A stretch of 10,094 bases of DNA, taken from NCBI GenBank assembly GCA_021782055.1, contig JAJXVP010000085.1, positions 1 to 10,094 on the forward strand, given 5' to 3'. The stretch comes from a bacterium. GTDB taxonomy: Bacteria; Spirochaetota; Spirochaetia; JABEVK01. Below are positions 1-6,075 of this stretch, one piece after another. Below the pieces are notes generated by a model. It was not told the DNA's origin and searched no databases. It was given only the letters and a program-made list of their open reading frames with translations. The first letter of the stretch is position 1. The number at the start of each line of letters is the position of its first letter. Both the position numbers and the translations under genes were made by a program.

Positions 1-1247
1 TCGGTCACATCGTAGTGTGCCTGAGCCAAAAAATTTCTAAACTGCTGACGACAAGCTGACGGCAGTTGGCTCCAGATTTGAGCCACAGTCTGACGATACT
101 GGGGTGTTGTAAAGTACAGTCCATGAAAACTTTCGTGCGTCAACAAAAAGGAGCGTAACGGTGGGGGCGATTCGTCGCTGATGCCCAGCAATGCCCCTTG
201 GCCCGCCTTCCAGTGCCCAGCTGAGGTTGGAATCAACAGCTTTTGAGCAATCAACTTCTGCCTGAGTTCAAGTTCTTTTGCAGACAGGGGAAAGTTCTCG
301 GCACTAGCCAAGTTGAAAAAGTTTGCTAAATCTTGGGGCGCATAATCGTGGGCATTCCAACCGTGAAGACGAAGCGCCTCCTGCTCGGTCAAAATGGTCC
401 CGCGATACCCTTGCTTTTCAACAAAAAAAGCAAGCCTGGTCAGGTACTGCGCTTGAACGGCGTAAGTTTTTGTCAAAAGGATCAAAATATTTTGCCGACC
501 GTTCCAAAGAAACCAGTCATGATCCCCTTCGCGAAGGCTTTCGGTAGGCCACTGAAGAATAGTTGCGGGATCAGCCGGAAGCGGCGACTCGCCCGGTGTC
601 GCTACCAGTTTAATTCGGTACAAAGGAGCGAGGGCGTCACCAGGAAAGGTAAAAAGCCAGCGACGTGCCTCATCGTGCCAAACTTGGGGATAAAAGCGCC
701 ACGTTCCGGCTCGACCCGAAAAATGAAAGCGCACGGTATTTTGTGCTGTAAACCCTGCATTGGTATGCCAAGAAAATTCCAGTGCGGGAGTGTAGCCGTG
801 CGCTGTTTGCCAAGGCGGCAGGGTGAGGGCAAGTTGCGATCCTGAAACAGCCTCAAGGGGCTCTTGGGTCGCTAAGGTCTGACTAAGAGCTATCTCAAGG
901 GGCCCGGGCAGTAGGCCATTTGTTGTGACACGGAGAGTATGCACCCCCGTGCTGAGCTTCCAGGCTAGCCATACAGCCGCCCCCGAAAGCTCGGGAAAGC
1001 GGGCTTCAGGACCGTGAGCTTCTGGGTCAATTTGAAGAAGAACCTCTCCCGGGGGAAAGGGCCCCACGGTAAGCCAAGAATTTGCTGCCTCTACGGGCAA
1101 GACCCATTCAAAACGTGACGTAAGGTCGTTCGACTCGAGCTTGTGACGCTCTAACGGAAGTTGGTTGTTCCCCTGACGCAAAACATCGGCACCAAAAAGG
1201 AGGTTGACGGTTCCCAGAAAAACCAAGACCACCGCAAATGCGCGCAT
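1..1247 (-). CDS. Secreted HExxH putative zinc metallopeptidase, 3' end missing
   Basis: Open from the ATG at 1247 to the left edge without a stop, so about 415 residues are visible and the C-terminus is missing. The N-terminus (MRAFAVVLVFLGTVNLLFGA) is a signal peptide, so the mature protein should be periplasmic or surface-exposed. The first half reads as beta-rich with no family I can name. Near the visible end is LLTHESFHGLYF, with His371, Glu372 and His375 forming HExxH, the zinc-binding and catalytic motif of gluzincin-type peptidases. A third ligand (a downstream Glu) would lie past the edge, so catalytic activity is inferred. The block after the motif (YRQTVAQIW, HYDVT) resembles treponemal hypothetical proteins as I recall them. 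The ATG directly follows the TAA of the upstream gene with no good Shine-Dalgarno, pointing to translational coupling. The gene is sure; the enzyme role is moderately sure. Confidence 0.85.
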   Translation of the reverse strand, partial: MRAFAVVLVFLGTVNLLFGADVLRQGNNQLPLERHKLESNDLTSRFEWVLPVEAANSWLTVGPFPPGEVLLQIDPEAHGPEARFPELSGAAVWLAWKLSTGVHTLRVTTNGLLPGPLEIALSQTLATQEPLEAVSGSQLALTLPPWQTAHGYTPALEFSWHTNAGFTAQNTVRFHFSGRAGTWRFYPQVWHDEARRWLFTFPGDALAPLYRIKLVATPGESPLPADPATILQWPTESLREGDHDWFLWNGRQNILILLTKTYAVQAQYLTRLAFFVEKQGYRGTILTEQEALRLHGWNAHDYAPQDLANFFNLASAENFPLSAKELELRQKLIAQKLLIPTSAGHWKAGQGALLGISDESPPPLRSFLLTHESFHGLYFTTPQYRQTVAQIWSQLPSACRQQFRNFLAQAHYDVT

Positions 1248-2018
1248 TTACAAACTCAAAAGCTGTTCGACGAGTCGACGGGCGACCGTGAGCTTGCGCT
1301 CATGATCGAGGGCTCCATCAGACCGAATTAAGGAATTGAGCAGGCCCATAAAGCCCGAAGGCAAATTGGGCAACGCTTCGAGAGCTCTCAGGCGTTGTTC
1401 AGGCGGGCATAAGAATTGGTGGTGAAAGGTCAAAAGGTGCTCTGTGACTGTCTCGAGCAACTGGGCAAGACTCAAAGGAAACTGCAGAGGATCCTGATGA
1501 AACAGGGCGGTTCCCATATCGGCCAACTGATGTTCCAGCCGAGCATTGAGGTTGGCTCCATGCCAGCGCCAAAAGCCTTCGGGTAGAGTTTCAAGGATAT
1601 GTTTTTGCTGGTCAATCCACCCAGTCCGCGAAACTACCGGGACACCCCAAAATACCCGGAATAAACCGTAGGTGGAACCTTGCGTCAACGTAAAAGGCTC
1701 ATCCCTGACCCCGGCCACAAGAGTCTCAATCTCACGAGTCTTTTTGTATTCGACATGCACGGGAATGCTTTCCAAGAAAAAACGGTCTTTCGTCGCGGCC
1801 AAAGAGGTTTCAAGAAACTCATGGGGCGGAAGAACCTTTAGGCGTTGTTTTTGTACGGGAATCTCGCCCTCAAGAATTACGTCGATCTTTAAGCTTGTAA
1901 ATTCAAAGAGGGCGTCAGAGTAGCTCTGATAGGGAATCTTTTGCACTGCCTCTAGGCTAGGCCACGATTTGAAGCCCTGCACAAGACTCTCGACTAAGCG
2001 GTTGATTTTTTGAACCAT
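1248..2018 (-). CDS. Conserved hypothetical protein, possibly degenerate nucleotidyltransferase-like
   Basis: A soluble protein of 256 residues (259 from the ATG at 2027) with no signal peptide or membrane segment. I do not recognise it with confidence. The N-terminal half has SYSDALFEF, LKIDVILEGEIP and a strand FFLESIPVHVEYKK, a pattern like spirochete nucleotidyltransferase-related proteins. The C-terminal half is helical and ends in a PPEQRLRALEALPNLP-type stretch, like the helical domain that follows some nucleotidyltransferase cores. The canonical GS(x)nDxD catalytic motif is not visible, so it would be inactive or highly diverged. I prefer the ATG at 2018: no Shine-Dalgarno is present, the ATG at 2027 falls inside a likely -10 element (TACTAT, 2026-2031), and 2018 lies 7 bases beyond it. 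It heads an operon with the secreted HExxH protein and is divergent from the Trp-rich gene. Confidence 0.8.
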   Translation of the reverse strand: MVQKINRLVESLVQGFKSWPSLEAVQKIPYQSYSDALFEFTSLKIDVILEGEIPVQKQRLKVLPPHEFLETSLAATKDRFFLESIPVHVEYKKTREIETLVAGVRDEPFTLTQGSTYGLFRVFWGVPVVSRTGWIDQQKHILETLPEGFWRWHGANLNARLEHQLADMGTALFHQDPLQFPLSLAQLLETVTEHLLTFHHQFLCPPEQRLRALEALPNLPSGFMGLLNSLIRSDGALDHERKLTVARRLVEQLLSL

Positions 2019-2024
2019 GGGGGG

Positions 2025-2031
2025 CATAGTA
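2025..2031. promoter_or_regulatory. Overlapping divergent -10 elements
   Basis: On the minus strand, TGT-TACTAT (an extended -10; hexamer at 2031-2026) ends 7 bases before the ATG at 2018. On the plus strand, CATAGT at 2025-2030 lies 17 bases after TTGATT (2002-2007) and could serve the gene starting at 2050. The two hexamers share five base pairs, so the site may fire in both directions. This is pattern matching to sigma-70 consensus only. No good -35 is seen on the minus strand, where the TGn extension could compensate. Confidence 0.4.
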
Positions 2032-2049
2032 ACACAAGGAAAAGAAAAA

Positions 2050-2436
2050 ATGAAGAAAACCCGGTGGGCTTGGGTTCCTCCCCGGGGCGATGTTCGCCTC
2101 TTGCGGTTTCAAGAGTCTGTGGCACAGGTTGTGGGTGACACCTTTCGTGCCTTTCCCCCTTTGCTTCTTGCCCAAGAAAAATCTCCTTTTCCTTCTAAAG
2201 CAGAATTGGCCGAGATTACCCTAGGCTCCTGGCTAGGCCGCGAAGAGGGGCCGTTTCTTGAGGGCCCAGCACCAGAACTCAAGTTTTGGATGGGCTGGAA
2301 AGCGCCGGGGGACTGGACAAAGGTTTCGGTTCCGACGCTTTCGTGGAAAGCTGGCCGTTTAGTCTTGTTTACTTGGGAACCGGTGGGTGAGACTGGACTC
2401 TTTTGGTCTTATTCTTCTTGGCGGCCTTGGCGGTGA
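2050..2436 (+). CDS. Small tryptophan-rich hypothetical protein
   Basis: A protein of 128 residues starting MKKTRWAWVPPRGD. The ATG at 2050 is chosen because AAGGA at 2036-2040 sits 9 bases upstream; the in-frame ATG at 2017 would overlap the divergent gene and has no ribosome site. Eleven of 128 residues are Trp, mostly in the second half (KFWMGW, GLFWSYSSWRPWR). The N-terminus is basic and lacks a clear signal peptide, so it is probably cytoplasmic. I recognise no family. Evidence that it is real: a good ribosome site, balanced protein-like composition, and it fills what would otherwise be a gap of about 350 bases. Its last 68 bases overlap, tail to tail, the end of the lipoprotein gene on the other strand. 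No terminator is visible after it. Confidence 0.7.
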   Translation: MKKTRWAWVPPRGDVRLLRFQESVAQVVGDTFRAFPPLLLAQEKSPFPSKAELAEITLGSWLGREEGPFLEGPAPELKFWMGWKAPGDWTKVSVPTLSWKAGRLVLFTWEPVGETGLFWSYSSWRPWR

Positions 2437-3343
2437 GCGGGCGTTTTTGTGACGCTTCGTAAGGAAGCAAGCGGTTGGCCGAACCCAGGGTTTGGCACCC
2501 GTTGGCAACGAGCATCCACTGACTGACCCCATTGGGTGAGGCACTTTCTTTAAGACGACACCACGTCCTTGTCGCGCTTGCCCCCTCAGGCCACCAGGCT
2601 GGACCTGTCCACGGGGACTGAGTTTTCCAGGCAGATGGTTCACGGCGATGGTACGATTGAGCCAAAGCCGAGGCCCGTTTTATGTCTTTTCCCCATAAAA
2701 ACGCATCTTGAGCGGGCTGGTCTGGGGCGGTCCGTACAACCAAAAAACCTTGGTTAACTAAACCGGGAATAGCCCAAGTGAAGACTGTGCCAGGAATATT
2801 GGGCGGGCGTCGCGCCCCAGCCACAACAACGATCAACTGGCCGCTTTGTACCTCCTGTGAGGGAAAGGGAAAGCGAAAAAAACGCCCTGGGGTGGATAAG
2901 TCCAGGCAAAGACCGGTTAACGAACCAGCTTTAAGAACTTCAAGCTCAATCGCGTCAGGGTTACGCCCATTGCCGGCACTGCGAATCTCAGAAAACCGTA
3001 GCAGAGCGGCTTTGAGGTTTACACCCCAGTAGGAACCTTGGATTCCAGTCACCATACCTTGGGACTCGCGAATTTCAAGAGAATACCGGATTTCGCGTCC
3101 TGGGGGTTCATTCTGGCGGTTGAGGCTCACCACGGAGCCTTGCAGCTTGGGGGTCGAAAGTACTCCCGGTGGTTCGGTGGTCATCGTTGCCGATTTTGGA
3201 GTGTGGTCAAAGGTAAAGCTGAGGGAAGTTTCATCGGAATGAAACTCCAGCAGTCGAGCCGGGGCGGCGGTTTCAAAAACCTGACAACTTAAAAGCTGAA
3301 CTCCCAAAAGCAAAAAACCTGCCCCAAGGTTGAATGGTTTCAT
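2369..3343 (-). CDS. Lipoprotein with lamin-tail-like domain
   Basis: A protein of 324 residues. The N-terminus MKPFNLGAGFLLLGVQLLSC is a lipoprotein signal with lipobox LLSC and acylated Cys20, so it should be membrane-anchored outside the cytoplasm. Residues about 30-105 are beta-rich and Ig-like in feel. From about 112 the pattern fits a lamin tail domain (LTD): LLRFSEIRSAGNGRNPDAIELE, then LTGLCLDL, GQLIVVVAG, a late DAFLW strand, AWKTQSPW, and QTLGSANR, which matches the usual TPGxxN end of LTDs near residue 290. LTDs in bacterial exported proteins are thought to act in adhesion or DNA/cell-surface binding; the role here is inferred. A Lys/Arg-rich tail of about 34 residues follows the domain and overlaps the Trp-rich gene. 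AGGAGG at 3348-3353, 4 bases upstream, fixes the start. Confidence 0.85.
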   Translation of the reverse strand: MKPFNLGAGFLLLGVQLLSCQVFETAAPARLLEFHSDETSLSFTFDHTPKSATMTTEPPGVLSTPKLQGSVVSLNRQNEPPGREIRYSLEIRESQGMVTGIQGSYWGVNLKAALLRFSEIRSAGNGRNPDAIELEVLKAGSLTGLCLDLSTPGRFFRFPFPSQEVQSGQLIVVVAGARRPPNIPGTVFTWAIPGLVNQGFLVVRTAPDQPAQDAFLWGKDIKRASALAQSYHRREPSAWKTQSPWTGPAWWPEGASATRTWCRLKESASPNGVSQWMLVANGCQTLGSANRLLPYEASQKRPLTAKAAKKNKTKRVQSHPPVPK

Positions 3344-3347
3344 AAGT

Positions 3348-3353
3348 CCTCCT
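3348..3353 (-). promoter_or_regulatory. Shine-Dalgarno AGGAGG of the LTD lipoprotein
   Basis: A perfect AGGAGG on the minus strand, separated by ACTT from the ATG at 3343. It is one of the two strongest ribosome sites in the window and contrasts with the divergent regulator gene, which has only a GGAG placed 2 bases from its ATG. Confidence 0.8.
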
Positions 3354-3427
3354 GAGACTTGGGGAACAATCAGGACCTCGATTCTGCTTCAAAGGGGCTA
3401 ACAGACCCTCTCGCTTTGGCGTTACCT

Positions 3428-3439
3428 TATGATTATATT
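3428..3439. promoter_or_regulatory. Overlapping divergent -10 elements (TATAAT / TTATAT)
   Basis: The minus strand carries a perfect TATAAT at 3437-3432, which would give the lipoprotein mRNA a leader of roughly 80 bases. On the plus strand, TGA-TTATAT (extended -10; hexamer 3433-3438) ends 7 bases before the ATG at 3446 of the regulator gene; TATATT one base on is an alternative. Neither strand has a convincing -35. Assignment rests on sequence match alone. Confidence 0.45.
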
Positions 3440-3445
3440 GGAGAT

Positions 3446-4051
3446 ATGGACAACAATCCCCTTTTGCAAAAGTATGGCAAGGTGCTTCCTTCCGATCAGA
3501 TCGTGTTTCGTGAGAACGAGGAAGGCGATCAAATGTTCATTATTCAAGAGGGAAAAGTTCAAATCAGCCGTCAAATTGCCGGCAAAGCGACGCCGATTGC
3601 CGTTTTAGAAAAGGGTGAATTTTTTGGCGAAATGGCCATCGTCAACCGAATAAAACGCACGGCTTCTGCCACAACCTTAGAACCCACAACCCTGTTGGCC
3701 TTTGACCGCGTGGGCTTAGAGCAAATGATTGAAAAGAACCCAAAAATCGCGCTGAGCATCATCGATAAACTCTGCCGAAGGTTGCAAAACGCGAATGGGC
3801 AAATTCAGCGCTTAGCGCAAAATTCTAGTCATCAGGCGGTATGGGGGGCTATTCAGGTCCTGGCGCATCAAGCAGCTCAGCTAGGTGACGAACAGAAATT
3901 AGCCGACGAACTGTCGCTTTCTTTGGCGTTGGCTAGGGCTGAAGTACAACAGGCGCTAGACGATTTAGTAACTTCGCAAGTGCTCAAGCGTACATCGGGT
4001 CTCGTTGAAGTCGCAAACTTCGAAAAACTAATGACCCTCGGGACGTGCTAA
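3446..4051 (+). CDS. Crp/Fnr-family cyclic-nucleotide-binding regulator
   Basis: A protein of 201 residues from the ATG at 3446, close to the usual Crp/Fnr length. Residues about 10-115 form a cyclic-nucleotide-binding domain: the beta-roll is visible (GDQMFIIQEGKVQISR) and the phosphate-binding cassette FFGEMAIVNRIKRTASA at 59-75 keeps Gly61, Glu62 and Arg71, the positions that hold ribose and phosphate in ligand-binding members. So it probably binds cAMP or a related nucleotide. Residues about 127-196 fit a winged helix-turn-helix (KLADELSLSLALARAEVQQAL, then a wing LKRTSGLVEVA), though the recognition helix lacks the sharp Crp signature. A TTG at 3359 would add 29 residues; I prefer 3446 because the extension overlaps the lipoprotein's leader and the putative promoter. 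The vWA gene starts 37 bases downstream and may be cotranscribed. Confidence 0.9.
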   Translation: MDNNPLLQKYGKVLPSDQIVFRENEEGDQMFIIQEGKVQISRQIAGKATPIAVLEKGEFFGEMAIVNRIKRTASATTLEPTTLLAFDRVGLEQMIEKNPKIALSIIDKLCRRLQNANGQIQRLAQNSSHQAVWGAIQVLAHQAAQLGDEQKLADELSLSLALARAEVQQALDDLVTSQVLKRTSGLVEVANFEKLMTLGTC

Positions 4052-4076
4052 CGATAAGTCTGACAAAAAATTCTCC

Positions 4077-4082
4077 GATAAT
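4077..4082 (+). promoter_or_regulatory. Possible -10 (GATAAT) for the vWA gene
   Basis: GATAAT matches five of six consensus positions and ends 6 bases before the ATG at 4089. That ATG has no Shine-Dalgarno, so a leaderless transcript is possible. There is no TGn extension and no -35 at standard spacing (CTGACA at 4060-4065 is only 11 bases away), so this is the weakest of the leaderless candidates. Confidence 0.3.
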
Positions 4083-4088
4083 GTCGGC

Positions 4089-5204
4089 ATGAAGCTGATT
4101 GCTGTGCTCCTGGCTGTTTTGACGACGCTCCCCTTGGTTGCGTTGACCCCTGAGTCAAGCCTCCGTCTTACGGGTGCCGACGTGAGGATTGAAGCGTATG
4201 CCGACGGCTACCATTTGATCATTAAAAAAACGCCGGCTGTTGAATCGGTGCTTTTGACCGAAGCATTTGAACCGGCGGGGCACAAGTTAGCGACCTACAG
4301 TTTTAGAGGCCTTGAGCCTAACGCGCTGAATGGCCAGGAAAAGCGGCTTTTAAACGGTAAGTTTCTCCCCGGACCGCATACTGACCTGATTTCGTCGACC
4401 GTTGTCCCGGATAAAGTTTTTGGTGAAGCCTTTGTGATTTTGATTCCGCCGGTGGTCGAATACGGGTATCACGAACCAGGGGCACGATTTGGTCGTATTA
4501 ACTTGGCAAAACGCATTCAAAGTGGTCAATCGCTGTGGTTTTCGGTCCGAACCTTCTCGCGACCGTATGCTGACTATACGGGAAGGTATGAAGATAACGC
4601 TTTTGAGTTAAGTCAGCTCGTTGAAAAGGCTACACCGGCTCCTGCCGATACCGATTCGGCTGTCGACCGTCTTAGGCGTCTGGGTCCTGTCTATGTAGCT
4701 TCGGATATTACCAAGGGCATTCATCGAATTCAGAGCGCGGTGCACGATGACCTTGATATGGTGATTTGTATCGACACAACCAATAGTATGAGGGATTATC
4801 TTAAGGCCCTACAAAAAGATCTGCTGGGTCCGATTGCCGCCGAGGCGAAAAATTATCAGCACTTTCGGTTAGGGTTGGTCTTTTACCGGGATTATATGGA
4901 AGATTACCTTACCCGGGTGGTGACGTTTCAGTCTGATGTCGGGGTAATCCAAAAGGCCTTGGACCAAGCTACCGCAGCAGGGGGCGGGGATATTCCCGAA
5001 GCCGTCGTCGAGGGCCTGTGGGCTGCTTTAAATTCATTTGACTGGCAGGCTGATCACCGCTTGATTTTAGTGATTGGCGATGCCCCCCAGCATAACTTGC
5101 CTAGGGGCTCGGTAACCGAGGCCATGGTTCATCAAACAGCCCTGGAAAAAAATATTGAAATCCAGATTGTCAAACTTCCCCCAGGGGGAGATGGCGGTAA
5201 CTAA
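4089..5204 (+). CDS. Secreted von Willebrand factor A domain protein
   Basis: A protein of 371 residues. MKLIAVLLAVLTTLPLVALTPES is a Sec signal peptide with no lipobox Cys, so it should be periplasmic or secreted; no C-terminal membrane anchor is seen. Residues about 20-200 form an unnamed, beta-rich N-terminal domain. Residues about 222-365 are a vWA domain: strand DMVICIDTTNSM carries a MIDAS DxTxS (Asp229, Thr231, Ser233) in place of the more common DxSxS, followed by LVFYRDYME, GGGDIPEAVVEGL (Asp301) and LILVIGDAPQH. This set (DTTNSM, YRD, GGDxPEA, GDAPxH) is a recognisable vWA subgroup and should bind a divalent metal and a partner protein. It follows the cyclic-nucleotide regulator by 37 bases, which hints that the regulator acts on it or shares its transcript. 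It ends in a Gly-rich tail. Confidence 0.9.
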   Translation: MKLIAVLLAVLTTLPLVALTPESSLRLTGADVRIEAYADGYHLIIKKTPAVESVLLTEAFEPAGHKLATYSFRGLEPNALNGQEKRLLNGKFLPGPHTDLISSTVVPDKVFGEAFVILIPPVVEYGYHEPGARFGRINLAKRIQSGQSLWFSVRTFSRPYADYTGRYEDNAFELSQLVEKATPAPADTDSAVDRLRRLGPVYVASDITKGIHRIQSAVHDDLDMVICIDTTNSMRDYLKALQKDLLGPIAAEAKNYQHFRLGLVFYRDYMEDYLTRVVTFQSDVGVIQKALDQATAAGGGDIPEAVVEGLWAALNSFDWQADHRLILVIGDAPQHNLPRGSVTEAMVHQTALEKNIEIQIVKLPPGGDGGN

Positions 5205-5224
5205 GCCAAACACCTATGGCTTAG
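5201..5224. terminator. Hairpin between convergent genes, possible weak terminator
   Basis: CTAAGCCA (5201-5208) pairs with TGGCTTAG (5217-5224) to give an 8-bp stem with an 8-base loop; it includes the vWA stop codon. The 42-base gap between the convergent vWA and TPR-lipoprotein genes is where a bidirectional terminator is expected. The stem is followed only by GCTTTCC, not a real T tract, so intrinsic termination would be weak. Confidence 0.35.
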
Positions 5225-5246
5225 GCTTTCCTGGCTGGGGGCGCAA

Positions 5247-5654
5247 TCAACCTTGTCGGTTTGTTTTTTGACCAGAGTCGATTTCTTTTATGATCTTGGT
5301 CGAAAGAATTTGAACCCAAATGGGCAGGTTACTGAGTGTCGGATCGTTGTACATGTTCAAGATTTTTTGAAACTGAGTTTTGGCCAAGGCCCTGTCGCCC
5401 ATTTTGAAATGCAAGAAAGCCACTTCGTACATTGCCGAAACCCGAGTGGACATATCCAAATCTTTCTTGGCAAGCAATTCTGTATAAATCTTGAGTGAGG
5501 TTTGGTAGTCATACTGATCAGAGGCTTGTTGCGCGCGTTGAAAGTACACCTCGGTGGGGGTGTTAGGGGTGAAATTGGTATCAACAGTTTTACAACCAGA
5601 CAGGGTGAGCAGCAGTCCAACAACTGCTACTCCCAGAAAATAATGCCTTTTCAT
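5247..5654 (-). CDS. Small TPR lipoprotein
   Basis: A protein of 135 residues. MKRHYFLGVAVVGLLLTLSGC is a lipoprotein signal peptide with lipobox LSGC and Cys21 as the acylated residue. The mature part is helical: residues about 36-70 (VYFQRAQQASDQYDYQTSLKIYTELL) and about 74-108 (VSAMYEVAFLHFKMGDRALAKTQFQKIL) each fit a TPR helix pair. It resembles a shortened BamD/YfgC-like scaffold but has too few repeats to assign; its partner is unknown. TCCTT on the plus strand (5662-5666) gives an AAGGA ribosome site 7 bases before the ATG. It lies 39 bases after the Cys-rich gene on the same strand, so the two are probably cotranscribed. A weak -10-like TAAGAT (5680-5675) in that gap could give it extra transcription. 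Confidence 0.85.
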   Translation of the reverse strand: MKRHYFLGVAVVGLLLTLSGCKTVDTNFTPNTPTEVYFQRAQQASDQYDYQTSLKIYTELLAKKDLDMSTRVSAMYEVAFLHFKMGDRALAKTQFQKILNMYNDPTLSNLPIWVQILSTKIIKEIDSGQKTNRQG

Positions 5655-5693
5655 GAGAACATCCTTGGGATTACATCTTACTGAGGTTAAACA

Positions 5694-6017
5694 TCACCGA
5701 GAAGAAAGAGTTTCAGGATTTTGGGTGTAGGTTTCGTCTTTTTGCGGCAAAAGCGACCGCAGCTGACGCAAATAACCTCGTGTATCACCCATGGAACAGT
5801 AAGATTCACAATTGAACAGACTTCGTCGCGTTATTGTAAAATACTTATAAAGTTTTTCCACACCGTTTCTGGTTTTCCACTTTCCTGCCGCACAACGAAT
5901 ACGAAGCAGGTACTGACTACCATCGCCAGCGGGAACGCGGACCACTTTGCAGTGAGCGCAGTTCGCACAATAAATCTTTCCGTAAACTGTGTCCTGTTCT
6001 ACTGAGTCCTGTTCCAC
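5694..6017 (-). CDS. Cys-rich conserved hypothetical protein, likely metal-binding
   Basis: A protein of 107 residues from GTG at 6017 (109 if TTG at 6023 is used). Six Cys: Cys17, Cys20 and Cys23 in YCANCAHC, Cys42 in RCAAGKW, and Cys70 and Cys74 in NCESYC. The spacing suggests a zinc-ribbon-like or iron-sulfur fold. Between them is a basic, aromatic core (GVEKLYKYFTITRRSL), and the C-terminal part is helical (GYLRQLRSLLPQKDE). I associate this pattern with a conserved treponemal hypothetical family, so it supports a spirochete origin; I know of no assigned function. It has no signal peptide. GTG is preferred because it lies 7 bases past a well-formed extended -10 and no Shine-Dalgarno precedes either codon. 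It heads a probable two-gene unit with the TPR lipoprotein. Confidence 0.8.
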   Translation of the reverse strand: MEQDSVEQDTVYGKIYCANCAHCKVVRVPAGDGSQYLLRIRCAAGKWKTRNGVEKLYKYFTITRRSLFNCESYCSMGDTRGYLRQLRSLLPQKDETYTQNPETLSSR

Positions 6018-6024
6018 GAGCAAT

Positions 6025-6053
6025 AGGATACCACGGGTTCACTGGCCGGTCAA
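6025..6053 (-). promoter_or_regulatory. Sigma-70-type promoter of the Cys-rich gene
   Basis: Minus strand: TTGACC (6053-6048; five of six -35 positions), a spacer of exactly 17 bases, and TATCCT (6030-6025) preceded by TGG, giving an extended -10. The GTG at 6017 is 7 bases past the -10, where transcription would be expected to begin, so the mRNA would be leaderless. It is the best-formed protein-gene promoter in the window. The -35 lies in an imperfect inverted repeat (TCATTGACC / GGCCAGTGA) that could also be an operator. Confidence 0.55.
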
Positions 6054-6075
6054 TGAGCACTTACAGTCACGGTGG

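Noticed and set aside
333..845. Open frame on the plus strand, 170 codons
   Set aside because: Lies wholly opposite the HExxH gene, which has a signal peptide and conserved motif; composition is Lys/Arg-rich and not protein-like, and no ribosome site precedes it.
602..856. Second minus-strand frame inside the HExxH gene
   Set aside because: Shifted shadow of the real frame, which reads through the whole region without interruption, so it is not a frameshift remnant.
1957..2175. Minus-strand frame across the divergent gap
   Set aside because: Overlaps both the nucleotidyltransferase-like gene and the Trp-rich gene; low quality and no start signal.
3359..3445. TTG-started 29-residue extension of the regulator
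   Set aside because: Begins beside the ribosome site of the divergent lipoprotein gene and spans the putative promoter; the 201-residue form fits the family length. A longer protein is not excluded.
5247..5654. BamD assignment for the TPR lipoprotein
   Set aside because: At 135 residues with about two repeats it is roughly half the BamD length.
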